Part shown: positions 34,443-46,879 of the stretch, piece after piece
How positions within the stretch are numbered: position 1 is the stretch's first letter
How the letters are laid out: the number at the start of each line of letters is the position of its first letter
NCBI GenBank assembly: GCA_037447655.1
Contig: JBBHKE010001852.1
Coordinates: 286,501 to 350,500 of the forward strand
Length of the DNA: 64,000 nucleotides
Direction: 5' to 3'
DNA from: Zygnema cylindricum
Taxonomy: Eukaryota > Streptophyta > Zygnematophyceae > Zygnematales > Zygnemataceae
Made by a program: the position numbers and the translations under genes
Notes under the pieces: model-generated
Seen by the model: the letters and a program-made list of their open reading frames with translations, nothing else
Told to the model about the DNA's origin: nothing
Database searches by the model: none

Positions 34443-36755
34443 GTGCATTCTTCCTTTGACGACATGGCTTCCTCTTCAGAGGGGGGCATGGGGAAAATGC
34501 AATTTTGCTTTTCAGGGATGAAGGATACCATGTCTTTATCCCATTTTCGTATGCTTTATGATACCGAAATGCGTGATTTGGCATTTCGCTACCAAGATCG
34601 ATTTGATCTTCGTGTGGTATTCTCTCTTCTTGGCCTGTACCTTAGAGGTTCGGCCCTTACATTATATTCTCGCAAGTATGATGCTATACTCGCGATGACA
34701 GAATTTTCCCCTCCTTTTGCTGGTACACCCGAGGTCATAGGTCAAGCGGATATTCCATTCCAGGCCGCTTTTCCCGAGGTCTTAGATGCTCAAGGTGTTG
34801 TCCTAATTCCCGCAGTCCCAGAAATTTCGCGCCAATATGCTGTGGCCGCTCGTGCTGCTATCCCAGCACGACCTGGGATGATAATTCCGTTGCGGGATCC
34901 ACTATCTGTTATGTTCGATTTCTTAGAAGCCGAGTATCGGATGCAAAACCCCGATCAGGTGAAAGAATTGATGAATTTCACGCGTAAACCAGGAGAAACT
35001 GCCCCTGCTTTACGTGCTCGCATGGAGACTTTGCGAGAAGCTTTACCGGACCTAATGTCCGATGCAGAAGCTGTTCAAAAATTTGTTGGACAGTTTCCAG
35101 ATCAATCAAATCGTTTTATACAAAGTCATCTCACTTAGACTTACGGTTTGAAATTTATATTTGATCAAGCCGCTTAATATGCGGTAGAATATGAGATGCA
35201 ATCATGTTGGTGGGAAGCTCATGATCGTTCGGAAGTCGCTTCCCCACTTTCTCCTCCGAGGAACCCGTGGCCTTCTAATAGGCCTCCAAAGACGCCGACC
35301 ATGGGAAATCCACCATTTAATTCCAGAGACCGATTGTGTTTCCGATGTGGAAACACGGGGCACGATGCCCGCATGTGCCCGGATAAGTCGGCCACATGCA
35401 CCCATTGCAAGCAGAAGGGACATTTTGTCCACCGTTGCCACGTTAAGGATCCTAATTTTTCCTGTCAGAATCAGATTCAGAACGGTGGAATTCCCGCCCG
35501 TTTTGCCAAGCCGGTCACTCCTCCTACCGAGACAGAGAAAGAGGCGACTCTGCCTAAGATCTCTCGAAGAGAGAGGGAAAAGGCCGAGTTACAAGTCATG
35601 ATGGCCGCCATGATGAAGGAGCAATTTGCTGCCTTCATGGCCGAAATGAAACCCCAGTTCACAGGGATGGCAAGGACAGTCGTCCACACGCCATCGTTGG
35701 TTGGTCGAATCCTCCGGGATTCCACGGTCCAACAAAGGGCAACCACTTTCGATAAGGGATCCCCTGATCATAATGGGGACGGTAAATTACAGAATTCCCG
35801 TATTCCACTTTCTTTCGAGAAAGAATCTCTCTCTCCTCTACCAGACACAGCTTCCTCCATTGTGGCTGAAGCTCTCACCATTCTCGATAATACCATACAT
35901 GATGCACATCGAGTCAAGGAAAGGCTAAGCATCCTTTCTACCATAATTGATGAGGCCCCCAGGGCCTCTCCCTTTCCTAATGAGGTTCCCAAAGCCTCTC
36001 CCTTTGTTGACGAGTTCGCTGCAGCCGCCGCTTTGAGGGCGTTGCAACTGAACCGTAGTCTTTCAGTCATTCAGCCGGTTACCGCGGATGAGCACCGTGA
36101 CATTGATCCTCACATCAGTTTCCTAGACGATTCTCGAATGTCCTTCTCTGTTAATAGTGTTTCTCCTTCTCTCCCTCTCATGGACACCTGAGCCAAACCC
36201 GTGATCCTTGGATCCGGATTTGCGCTCAAGCTTGGTCTGACAGCAGACAAGCTCCAAGCCACGTCTACTCGGCTTCTTACTTCAGCCGCTACCATGGAGT
36301 CGGTGCTTGGAATTACCAAGGACCCGCTTGTCTTTCTTTTTCATAACGGAACCGAGAGTGAGTCCGTAGAGGTTTCTGTCCGAGCATTGGTCACCAAATC
36401 AAACGATTATGAATGCTTAGTGGGACAGGATGTTATCTTCCGAATCGGTGGAGGAGTAGATATGCATGATCAGACCTTCTCCCACCGTCCCTCTAATTTT
36501 CCCGATCGCAAAATCTGCCTCCCTCTTGTCTCTGCTCGCAAGCCGTTGCCCACTATGGCACATTTGGCTTCCGCTCTCCCTGCATTTTCTAGCATCGACC
36601 TTCGAGATAGTTTTAGTGAGCCTGGTTTTCTCCTCGACTCGCGTCATCTCTTGGATACCGTCGACACTGAGGTCTTTCCATACATTTTCCATGTGGTGGT
36701 TTGCGATACTAATGGGATGTTGAGTTGCCGAGGTTCACACATGTACAGGTGGTGA
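34443..36755 (+). pseudogene. Gypsy-type gag-protease polyprotein of element E, broken
   Basis: One plus-strand frame broken only by in-frame stops (35136-35138, about 35176, 36189-36191). Residues 1-231 are a retrotransposon capsid (FLEAEYRMQNPDQ, FTRKPGETAPALRARMETL). After the second stop come two knuckles, CFRCGNTGHDARMC and CTHCKQKGHFVHRC, then a helical E/R-rich linker with MMAAMMKEQFAAFMAEM. Next is the retropepsin start LMDT-stop-AKPVILGSGFALKLGL, in which the glycine of the catalytic D-T-G-A is now TGA. No RT, RNase H or integrase follows; within 130 bp a polypurine tract appears, so the element lost most of pol. Start taken at 34443 or the ATG at 34464. Confidence 0.85.
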
Positions 36756-36865
36756 TCAAGGGTTCCACATGGAGTGCCTCTCTCCTCCATTATCTTTTAA
36801 CCCGGTTGACTATTGCTGCTGTTCAAGGCCCTCAACTGTTTTGACCAGCTCCTCCACAGGCTAAG

Positions 36866-36884
36866 GAGCTGGGGGGGGGGAATT
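36866..36884 (+). promoter_or_regulatory. Polypurine tract of element E
   Basis: AAGGAGCTGGGGGGGGGGAA followed by TTATTGGG. A purine run at the expected place before a 3' LTR. The LTR itself (from about 36886) has no partner copy in the window, so its end is unknown. Confidence 0.55.
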
Positions 36885-37705
36885 ATTGGGTTCACTTCAC
36901 TCTAGGGGAGTATTCTTCCCCTTGTTTCTTGGGTCATTTTCACCTTTGTTCCTTCTCATGGTGTATATATTTTACTGACTTTTCATATTTATTTCTGTTG
37001 TTGTATATGTTTGTGAGCATGATTTTGCTGGTTGTGATGCATTTTTGCTTGTTTGCCTCTCATGCACGACAAACTTGCAAACACGAAACAAATACTTGTG
37101 TACGTTGTTTATACATCCATTGTAAACTTGTAAACCCTATATGTAATATGAACTTGTGCACGTTGAATAAAACACAGTCATGCAAATAACCTCTCATAGC
37201 CATAAAAATAATCCAGTAAAACTCATCCAAGAATGGAATGAACTATAACATAAATCTCACTATTCACGAGCATAAGTGGAATTCACGGAGTAACTCAGCT
37301 TTTACATGCCACTTTAGTAATTTTGTTTGATATAACTTTATGTGTTATTCACATTATTTGGGTATTGTACCCAATATTTGAGTGAATTATAGTTAATAAC
37401 ACAACTATAAACTTGTGAAAAAAAACTTTAAGTTGGTTAATCTAAGAAAAATGAAGCTCGAAATAAAACTACTTCACTAGTAGAGTCATAATTGCACTAG
37501 AATGATCCAAATTTTACACTTGGTGAAAAATCTGAATATCTGATCCACCAACCCTTATAATCCACATTTGTGACTCATTAACATATTTATTTACATCCTT
37601 CGATCCAAAATAAATACTATAACCAATAAAAAAGAAAACATGAAATAAAACAATCTAGTAGATGTAAAATGATAGAGGAAAAAAAAGACAACATTAGCAA
37701 CAGTC
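36885..37705. other. Possible 3' LTR of element E and AT-rich flank
   Basis: From 36885 the sequence has the look of an LTR (T-rich, a TATATATTTTACTG motif near 36963) but cannot be delimited. Nothing coding. Confidence 0.3.
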
Positions 37706-39423
37706 TGTTAGGTACTTGTTAGGGCGGCCAAGGCACCAACTGTCAGGTCTTACCTGACAAGGCTTCCTACTCACCCACCAGTCAAAAAATAAACATCTAC
37801 ACTTCTCCCCTCCCTCTCCCTCTCCCTCTCCCCCCCTCTCCTCTATTGAATATTCAAAATATTTAGAATTGATGAGGGGGAAAAGGAGGGAGGGAGGGAA
37901 TGAGGAAAAGCACAGAGGTAGTGGTTAACAGGAAAAAAATCGGATTCGCACTCCAATGACGAGGCAAGGGGAGCTATTGACAAGACAATCCACAAAAAAT
38001 GTAATAGTTAGTTAACACTAATAATTAGCACATTAAAGCAGTTAGATATAAATGTTAAAATATATAATGTAATAGTTAGTTCTCACATTAAAAATCAACA
38101 CATTACAGTTATAACTCTAATATAGGTTAAACTTTGTATAATATGTATGATTATGCATTTAGATATTGTTTTGAATATAAATTTGATGTATACAGTCATA
38201 TTAGTTAACATTGTTATAGTAGCATATTGTACAGTTAGATATTAAAAGTTAATTATTTACAAAATAACAATTAGACATTGTTAGTTATGGATTTATTATA
38301 GTGTAGTAATTCCATAGTATAGTTAGATATAATTACTGTAAAATACATCGACTAGATATAGTTGTTATTTAGGTATAATACAACATTCACATATTACCGT
38401 GATAATAAATGAAATATTATAGTTATAACTTCGTTATCATAATAATATAATGGTTGGTGCGTACTCTTAGAACATCTGCCTTAGGTTGTTATAACTTCGT
38501 ATTTTGAAATAAATATAAATGTTTAGTTAATCCAAAGATTTTGAGTTAGATATAGTTTTTATGATAAATAACATAAAGCTATAATAGCAGATTATGTTTA
38601 GCTTATGTCTCGACGGATATAGTTGTTATGCTTGGTATATCGGCTGTTTTCGGGCTAAACATAGTGTAACGGTTATAACTAACTATCTTGTTGGTATAAT
38701 ATAGAGTTAGTTATAACTATTATATTATAAGTATAAAGTAGATATAGCATGTTATCTACATTTAATAAATATGATATGTGGAAAAATAAATGTCATTATT
38801 AGTGTAATAAAACCGTTATAACTAGCTGTTATAAATAATGTAATATATCACTTAGATATAACCGTTATAATAAATAAATTAAAATAATTATGACTAGTTG
38901 TTTAGCATAACATAACAATTAGATATAGTTGATATAGTATAAAAATAAAATAGGTAGATATAACTGCATATTTATCTACCTGTTATAATAAATATGATGT
39001 AATTAGTATAATGAAACAGTTATAACTAGCTGTAATAAATAATGTAGTATAACAGTTAAATATAACTGTTATAATCAATATATTAAAACGGTTATAACTA
39101 GTTGTTATAATTAGTATAGTACAACAGTCTGTTGAGAACTTGTGAGGGCGGCCTAGGCACCAACTGTCACGGCTTACATGGCATTAGCTTCCTTCTCACC
39201 CTCCAGTCAGAAAATAAACATCTACACTTCTCCCCACCTTCTCCCTCTCCATCTCCCTCCCCCTCTCCTCTATTGAATATTCAAAATATTTAGAATTGAT
39301 GAGGGGGAAAAGGAGGGAGGGAGGGAATGAGGGAAAGGGAGACGAAGGTAGTGGTTGACAGGAAGAGAACCAGATTCGCGCTCCAATGACGAGACAAGGG
39401 GAGATGTTGACAAGACATCCACA
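37706..39423. mobile_element. TRIM-like element with 290-bp direct terminal repeats
   Basis: Direct repeats 37706-37994 and about 39129-39423 both run TGTT ... ATCCACA, with a shared CTCCCTCTCC stretch, TATTGAATATTCAAAATATT and GAGGGGGAAAAGGAGGGAGGG. The 1.1-kb interior is non-coding and AT-rich, made of GTTATAACTAGTTGTTATAA-like short repeats. LTR-like ends without coding capacity fit a TRIM. No target duplication; CAACAGTC precedes both repeats, so this may instead be a segmental duplication. Confidence 0.5.
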
Positions 39424-39689
39424 ACCGCCGGTCTCATAATTCGAAATTGGACACGCGGGGAATATAGTAAAGTACAGTACAATACTGTACTTGTGGAATG
39501 AACTGCCGAAATAATTTTCCAATCGACGGTCAAAATGAATCAATATCCATATCGTCGTACCATATTTGTCCTTGGATTTAAAAATCTCAACTGTACAAAA
39601 AACGTAGCCGCAATAAGTTTGACGGTCGACAAACTATCTATCAACGAACCGACAAAATCTATCGCAAATTTGTTGCATTTTTTATGGTA

Positions 39690-40235
39690 CACCGTCAATC
39701 GCTATTACAGTATATAACGCCAATTCCGTGCCCTTTAAAAAAAAAAAAAAACCCCGAAATACAATCCATTATTCTATTTCTTCTATTATTCAAATTAGGT
39801 TTTTTTTTCAATTAGCGTTAATAATGGAAGTACACTGCGATGGAAATAGTGTGGCGTACGGACAGGATATTTTCGTACGAAATGGTACTTTCTGAATTAC
39901 AAAGGCATAAAAAGACACTTAACATTATTGCGCACACATGTGAATGTGCACTCGAAGAAAGAGACGCAAACTCGTCGACAAAAATCACGTTCTCATATGT
40001 TCGTCCGTCGACCGTGTGAACAACGCGACGACGTACGAATTGTCATATTTTGTACGAATACACATATTACCGTAGACATCGAAAGGGCGGGTATGCATTA
40101 TTAAGGACAACCCAAAATACAGTTAGGGATGAATTAGTATATATTTAAAAAAAAATAAAAAATCCCGATTAGTGTTAATAACACTAATTTTTTGTTTCGC
40201 TATTTATTCCTTTACTCTAATAGCGATTGACGGTG
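39690..40235. mobile_element. MITE family X, intact copy (546 bp)
   Basis: Ends CACCGTCAATCGCTATTACAG and CTCTAATAGCGATTGACGGTG, flanked by TA at 39688-39689 and 40236-40237. Collinear in reverse orientation with the interrupted copies at 16996 and 20274, serving as their reference. No ORF. Confidence 0.85.
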
Positions 40236-40250
40236 TACTGTACAAAAACG

Positions 40251-41028
40251 TAGTGTTGTGTATCGGTAAGGATTTACCGATAACCGATATGGACATGTTT
40301 TTCGGGTTCCCGATAATCAATAAAGTGGTACGATATATCGACATCGGTCTTATCGCCGATAAGTAGCCGATAATATCGGGTACTTATCGGCGATAATGCC
40401 GATAACGATAACTATCGGCGATAACTGTACGGACCGTACTGATAAATGTACGACCTGTACACGCAACTATACGTCGTATTCCCCGGACGCGCAGCGGACC
40501 CCCTACTCCCGATTCCGGTAAAAAATCGCGATTTTTCCATCATTATTCTTAATTTAAGGGGGTTTTCAATATTTATGCTGCCAAAATTTTCAAAATATGG
40601 AAATGGCGGCAGTCTGACAAGTGTGTTCGTCTGTTTCTTTCAGTCTGTTCGTCTTTTTTTGGAAAAAGTTTGATTCATAAATTTTACTATGTGTTTTATT
40701 TTTTTCGTTTCGATAGTATAGTTTTATAACAATAAAGTATTAACTTATATAGTCTACGTTTATGTGCAGCGCTGTCCGTAAAAATTTTCAGTTAAATAGA
40801 TACGCGGAACAGATTCTTATACGTGGCATTCCACGCTATATAATGAAAATAATATAATACAGTATGTTATATAGTACTATTGTACGCATACTATATTTTT
40901 AAAAAGTTATCGCCGATATGGAATTTGTTGGTCCCAGACCGATATATCGGGACCTCTGACCGTTCGATAACTGATAACTATCGGTATCGGTGTTATCGCG
41001 ATAAGTTTTTTACCGATACACAACACTA
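40251..41028. mobile_element. hAT-like MITE family I, full copy (778 bp)
   Basis: Inverted ends TAGTGTTGTGTATCGGTAA and TTTTACCGATACACAACACTA fit the hAT end pattern YARNG. Subterminal regions are packed with ATCGGCGATAA-type motifs on both strands. The flanking 8-mers do not match here; copy 48673-49133 shows a 6/8 duplication. Confidence 0.82.
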
Positions 41029-41033
41029 GTTAT

Positions 41034-41125
41034 TACGCATAGAGACGTCTGAAATCCGGGTCCGACGGATCTGCACTAAAAAACAAAGTTTTTTTGCTAA
41101 GTAATAAGTACATGGAGACGCACCC
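41034..41125. mobile_element. Fragment of Harbinger-like MITE family 2
   Basis: GAAATCCGGGTCCGACGGAT through CATGGAGACGCACCC matches the right end of the 42124-42869 element. The left end is missing, cut at the hAT-like element. Confidence 0.65.
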
Positions 41126-41355
41126 TACAGGGTACTTTTCAGAGTGTTCCTATGTCAATCATTGCTTGGGCCTACATTATGTGACAGTTGTAAACGTCTA
41201 TAAAATGTGCGGACAGACTACGAAACGAAATGTATACAACAACAAAACTTCCTAAAAGTAGTGAAGTCTACAAAAACGGCGATTAATGAAATTATATGTT
41301 TTACTAACCTGATTTTCTTACATAAAATGCATCCCCAATTCTTTCGTCCACTCAC

Positions 41356-41500
41356 AAGTCTTGCAATCGTGTGAGGTTGCCTATCTCCGCCGCAATGCTC
41401 CCTTGTAGTCCCAAGTCAGGTAAATTTCTGCATCCGCCTCGCAAAGGACTCCAAACGTAAATCCCTTCATCCTTCTCTCCTTGACCATCGTGGTCTCATC
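41356..41500 (-). pseudogene. LRR receptor-like N-terminus fragment
   Basis: The minus strand codes LGLQGSIAAEIGNLTRLQDL, the plant-type LRR (GLxGSIPxEIGNLTxLQxL), ending exactly at a GTGAGT splice donor (41350-41355), as expected for LRR-RLK genes with one repeat per exon. Just upstream, in another frame, FGVLCEADAEIYLT fits the LRRNT_2 pattern GVxCxxxGxVxxL, so a single-base frameshift near 41420 seems to separate them. No kinase or further repeats found. I infer a gene fragment or decayed pseudogene; it could be a first coding exon with the rest elsewhere. Confidence 0.5.
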
Positions 41501-41508
41501 AACTCAGG

Positions 41509-42123
41509 GTGCATTATGGCAGAGGTTGCACACATCCTATGAATCAGAATTCAGTGCGAAATTCAGTGCAAATTCCGTATGCAATTCAGTGTGGAATCAT
41601 GACAGCAGAGATTGCACGCATCGATAATCACTCGCATCCTATACACGTGACGGGAATCATCGCAGGAGAAATACCATCCACCACATATGATTTCAAGAAA
41701 TTTCTCCTTGTTCCCGACGGCCGCCTTCACCACCTCCAGAGCCAACTAGCACGATCGACAGAGAAGCGGCAGAGGAGCGAATTAAATATATGTTTCGCAC
41801 GTGTAAGACATGGACTGCACTATAGAAGAGAGAAAAGGAAGGTCAAAAGAGGGGAAAAACGCATTGTCTAGTTCCGGCATGACTCCTTTGTAATCTCATT
41901 ACGAGTGCCACATGGCACACCAATATCACCACTGTCCCGACCACTAAGGTGGGCGCCATGGGCAGGGTTGCCATGTCACACTGACAAAGAAAATTCTAAA
42001 CCGAAAGCCAGGTGGCAATCTTTGTCCACTTAGATCCGTACGGTGTCGTCGAGAAAGGAATCAAAAGAAAGATATTCCTAACCGCATGTGTTTGATTTGC
42101 TTGAAAAAAGTCAAAGAGACTAA
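41509..42123. other. Unassigned stretch between LRR fragment and MITE
   Basis: A 120-codon plus-strand ORF (41509-41871) has no recognised domain. It includes two similar segments (ATGRCAGMAGAGRTTGCACRC near 41515 and 41598). Nothing else identified. Confidence 0.3.
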
Positions 42124-42869
42124 GGGTGCGTCTCCATGTACCAAAGTAAGGGTTTTTTTTTTGTCGCTTTCCTCTAAGACTTACCGCCGTACCGCGTAAT
42201 TTTCAACCGTACAAAAATATAGAAAAAAGGAGAAGTATATTTTGCGTCATCGTCGAATTTAGGATGTACTACATGTTGTCGTCTTGTGTTCTTCGACCCA
42301 CGGCCATGCCAAAAAACGTCAACTTCAAACTTTTCTGTAAAACAGAGGGGCGGTGTGTTTTAAAACAAATTGTTAACATTTATTCGTGCAAAAATTTCAA
42401 ACGAATTCAAGCGACGGCGAAAGGTACACTATTCGTTATGTTTTGTCAGTTGCGTTCATTGCAAAGAAAAAAAGTACACAATTTTTTTTTGTTTTGTGGG
42501 TTTTTGTCCGATAGGGATTTTTTTTGCACGTGTCTCAAGATTCCGATGCCAGTTTCACGTCGATCAGACAGGACACGCAAAGGCTAAGAGAATCTTCTTC
42601 ATCCGTGAAACGGCGCAGGCTAGAAGGCGGTACGTCTACAATGTCACGGAAAGACATACGACGTCACAAGCAGTTTCAAAAAACATCGTGCATCATCACA
42701 GATTGTAGACCGTGACAACCGTCACGAGGATTGTCGATGTGTATAATCATCAAGCCGTTAGGTAACAATGTCGTTGTTACACATAGGGACACCTAAAATC
42801 CGGGTCCGCTAGATCTGCGCTAAGAAACAAAGTAAGTTCGCTAAGTTTCAAAAACATGGAGACGTACCC
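42124..42869. mobile_element. Harbinger-like MITE family 2 (746 bp)
   Basis: Inverted ends GGGTGCGTCTCCATGTA and ACATGGAGACGTACCC with TAA duplications at 42121-42123 and 42870-42872. No transposase; short ORFs inside are shadows. Confidence 0.85.
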
Positions 42870-42889
42870 TAACGCTTCCGCTCCCTCAA

Positions 42890-43594
42890 GCCTCCTTTCC
42901 ATTAGGCGGTCCCAATAAACGTACGGACACATCTATTGAAAAGGTTTACTGGCAGGCTACCATTTCCATTTTGTTGGGCAAGGAAACAACCTTTCTCAAT
43001 TATGATTGGTGCCACATAGGTTACTGTCCACATTTTGAAAATCTAAAAATATTCTTCAAACGTAAAATCCGAACGTAATAACCGTACCAGCGGAGGTACA
43101 GTAGTTAATGATTCGTACTAAAATTTTGGGGCCAAATTTTAATTTTTGAAAATGGAAATGAAAATTTCCAAACGGAATGGCAAAAAGAAGCGACAAACTT
43201 TGAACGTTAGTGGATGTTAGGAGCGTGCGAGGATACTTTCTGCTGACCTGCGTTCAGCGTGGCATGAGGCACATGGCCCATACGATGTGAAGGCTTTTCA
43301 TCACATGTTCGAGTTGGATGTTTTTTTGTCGTTTTCATGTGTAACAATGGTACACGATCAGTGTGAAGCTACTCTGCTCGCGAGGAAAGTTTCCTCACAT
43401 TGGATTATTTGAGCGATTGCTTCGCGGCTTTCAAAAAGTGAAACATCCAACGATCACGATTTACGCCTAAAATATTGGAGCATCCTATCCAGTTAAAATG
43501 TTTCATCTGACAAAAAAAAAAATGGAACGAATTTGTACGCAATCGTACGGCGTCGGGTAAACAACCTCTCTTTTTCTCTAATGGAATCTTACCC
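42890..43594. mobile_element. Diverged Harbinger-like MITE, family of 17107/20292
   Basis: Right end CTCTAATGGAATCTTACCC is a variant of CTAATGGAACTTCACCC. A TTCCATTAGG motif at about 42897 marks the decayed left end. The internal segment GCTTCGCGGCTTTCAAAAAG...CATCCAACGATCACG aligns with copy 2. Duplication not resolved. Confidence 0.55.
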
Positions 43595-45378
43595 TCTAAA
43601 GGCCGAAACTGTCCAAAAGTGGTCATTTTGGGGTCGAATTTTGTGATGACCACTTTTTGCCCCCATCCGAATCAATGGGGTGGTTGCAAACGATGAGTTA
43701 CCATATTAGCTGAAGATTGACGATAGTGATCGACGGCTCGATGTATCAGTTCTCTGCCCTTCCAAGAGGTTCACATCATTTACGCACAAATGTTGTTAGT
43801 GTACACCATCAAAAATCCAAGTTATGCTTCTCCAAGGTCATACTGAGATTTTTCGATAATCGTATGTCCAATTATTGACAACATTTTATTTCCAATGCTA
43901 ATGCGACGATATATTCATTTATGTTCGTTGCTTAGATGTGGTGCGATCATTTGGCTACTAAGTTGGATGCCGTTAAAACTTTGAACACCCGTGAACCAAA
44001 TAGCACTAAAATTGTTGGCATTCTTAGAACTTCGAGTGTCTACTCCGATGCCTAAAAATAGCAATAAGAACAATGTCTTTCAGCTCGGAGGGAGTAGTAC
44101 CACAACATGTTTGTTCTTTCCAAATTGTATACTGTATACATTTATTATGAGTACAAGCACGTATTTTGTGCCATCGAGAAAGAATTTCCAAAATTTGACT
44201 TCTTTAGAAGCAACCAATCAATAAATTACAAAACAAAAGATCCCATGTGCTAAGAAGTGTGTGAGAAAACAGTCACTGTCAGTTTCTAATGTAGCCGTAT
44301 GTTAAGATGGAAGAATTACATTTCACATCGAAAGTAAATTGAAAGTATAAACCCAAAACAAAACATATTTTCTAACGTTTGTTCCATTTTTTCAACTCTT
44401 ATATAAATCCTAAAGGCTAAAAGCAATACAAAAAATTGGGAAGCCGAGAATTGGAAAAATCCTAAAGAAATGAAAGCCGAAAAGCAAAACCGGAACCAGA
44501 ATTCCAAAATTTGTGCATGGAAACAAATACAAATATTTCAACAGCAAAAACAGTTTCCCGACTCTTTTCTTTTTTCGTATTTTGTTTTTTGGTACTCTTT
44601 TCCAACAATACAAAAGTATCCAAAGAATTAATTCAGATTACAATCAAAGACAGGTGTTCAGAAACAGACTTCCTCTCTCTCCCTCCCTCTCTCCCTCCTA
44701 CCCAAACATTGTCGTCTTTGACTTCTCTATCAAATTCTGTGAACAGAACCTTCAAATCAGTACAAAAAAAGTGAGCCTTCACCTGGAAAAGAGAAAAATA
44801 ACATAAACATATCTACAAAAGGAGAAAAAAAGGAAAGAAAAGAAAGAAAAAATAAAAGTGCCATTCCACTTCTATATCTCAAACTAAAGAGAGAAAAAAA
44901 GTTGTAATTATTCGGAACACAATGTTACAAACCTAAAAGCCTTTTTTTTTTTTTTTTTTTAAAGAAAAGAACATATTCTTTCTTTTGCTCATCATGGCTG
45001 GTAAAGCTGTAAAAACTCAAAAAGAAAAAAGAAAAAAAAACACTAGAACGCTTTTTGCGAACTACGAACTCTCTCAAAAAACATCGATTTTTTTACGTCA
45101 TCAATATACATCTATTTTTCTTTTTATTTTTTTTGCTTCTTTTTCCCTAAAATAGTGAACCTCCAAAAGCCTCAAAATTACCAAATTGAAGGCACAAAAA
45201 CTATACTCCATTTTCCCCACTTTCTCTTTTTCCACCCTTTTCCTTTTTCTTCCATTTTTCTCCTTCTTTAACACTCCTTTTTTGCCATCTTTTTCCTCGT
45301 CTTTTCATTTTCCTTTTTCCGCCTTTCACCTTCTTTCCTCACTTTTCCTATTCCCACAATTTTCACCTTTCCTCAAAC
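43595..45378. other. 3' flank of the SUD1/DOA10-like gene, non-coding
   Basis: T-rich and low-complexity in gene orientation, probably 3' untranslated region and intergenic DNA. A small inverted repeat, AAGTGGTCATTTTGGGGTCG...GATGACCACTT, lies at 43616-43660. No coding region recognised. Confidence 0.45.
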
Positions 45379-45803
45379 CTATTGACCTTGGAGAAGACTC
45401 CTCGCCTCACTCTTCCCTGCTCTCCCTTTTTTACTATCTTTGTTGGGCGCTTTAAAATTATGTAACCTTCTCCCCACTAAATACCGGTCGTCTCTAATCG
45501 AATTATGGAGACCTCCAAGCCATCGGTTTAGTTTTCTCAAACCGTAAACACCAAAAATAAGTCCCAAAGAAGCGATCCAAGCGAATCGGAAAACGGCCGA
45601 GTTCACAATTAGAGAAAACCCCAAAAGAGGAAAAATACCCTTTGTGATTACAAAAGGGACACAAGAGATTTTCGGAGAACGAGAGCCATGATTTCACGAA
45701 AAACCCATAAACCGTTTAAACGCCCGAATCCGTCGTTTTTTATGCGCTTCAATTTTGCTCACCAGCTGTCGTCTGCGATGAGATTCGCCTGTCCCATCAT
45801 TAC
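45379..45803 (-). CDS. SUD1/DOA10-like last exon with in-frame TGA and frameshift
   Basis: Acceptor GCAAACAG before 45803. Codes VMMGQANLIADDSW, then TGA (45759-45761), then AKLKRIKNDGFGRLNGLW and FREIMALVLRK in the same frame. A frameshift (45665-45690) leads to PFVITKGIFPLLGF, VNSAVFRFAW and NSIRDDRYLVGRRLHNF, with the stop at 45379. The C-terminal YLVGxRLxN element is required for ligase function in yeast and human homologues. Confidence 0.9.
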
Positions 45804-46079
45804 CTGTTTGCAAAAAGGCAAAAAGGACAAAAAGACAAATTGACAAAACTAGAAAGAAACGGAAGGGAGATGGATAAGGCAAGAACGATTAGGAAAATGG
45901 GAAAGGCAAAGAAAAACCTGAAAAATAACTAACTCATGTATTGCTATAATAAATAGTTTGGGACCATTTGGGAAAACTCTTTGAAATAAGACAAGGATCC
46001 TGAGTTGATGATGGTTGATGATAGTTTTTTACTTAAACTACCATCAAGAACCTTCCGGGTAAAAATGGATATAGAAACT

Positions 46080-46879
46080 TAGTGATGTACATCCAATAAG
46101 CCTTGCCGCTAATCAATATTTACTTTTTAAGGGGGGTAACAATAATCGATTTATTGAACGGCCGATAATCGCGACATCGACGACATTGATTGTAATTCTC
46201 CATTTCAGTTTTACAGATTAAAAAAGCTCTCATGTGAAGCTTTTAAAATGGCAAGTAGTAACTGTCCATTATATCGTCATAATCTAATTTAGGAAGGACA
46301 AGAAGAGATGAGGTGGAGGTGGAAGAGAGGAGAGAGAGGAGAGGCGAGGAGAGGAGGTGTTATTGTCTGACTGGCTGTCCTAATTCTTTGATTCCCAGAC
46401 GATAACAGATGATGGAAAACTTCCAGGGAAGGCAGGAAATATCTAGCCCTAAAAACCTTAAGGATGCACTTGATACCTTCTTTATAATGTCTTCCCTTCA
46501 GACTAATCTCGTCCGTGACAACGTACGGAAGAAAAGTAAAGCTTGTGATTTAATAACGCATACATAATCCTATGGCCTAAACCTCAAATCTTAAACCGTG
46601 GGCATAACACCGTTAGAACTGTAGGATGTCTCCTTTTCTGGCAGATCTCCACCATTGAAAATATGCAAAACATATTTGAAAACTTCGCATTTCAAGAATT
46701 TGTACAATATCCTACTGTACTCAGTTTTTTGCGGTATACATTTAGTTGTAAAATGTCAAACGCCTTTAGTGAGGAAAAAAATCTCGGCCGACCATCGGCG
46801 ATCATCGCGATGTCGATAGTTATCGGCGAACCGACAACTATCGACTTTCGTCTGCGATTTCAATAGATGTACATCACTA
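46080..46879. mobile_element. hAT-like MITE family III inside the last intron
   Basis: Inverted ends TAGTGATGTACATC and GATGTACATCACTA fit YARNG. About 800 bp, non-coding, with GATAATCGCGACATCGA-type subterminal motifs at both sides. Lies between exons 47362-47508 and 45379-45803. The 8-bp duplication is not clear. Confidence 0.65.

Noticed and set aside
34181-34531. 116-codon antisense ORF over the gag start of element E
   Set aside because: Acidic antisense shadow of the Gag leader region; no independent support.
35136-45761. Alternative genetic code to explain the in-frame stops
   Set aside because: All three stop codons appear at unrelated residue positions (Gly, Arg, others) and frameshifts also occur, so decay or sequence error is simpler.
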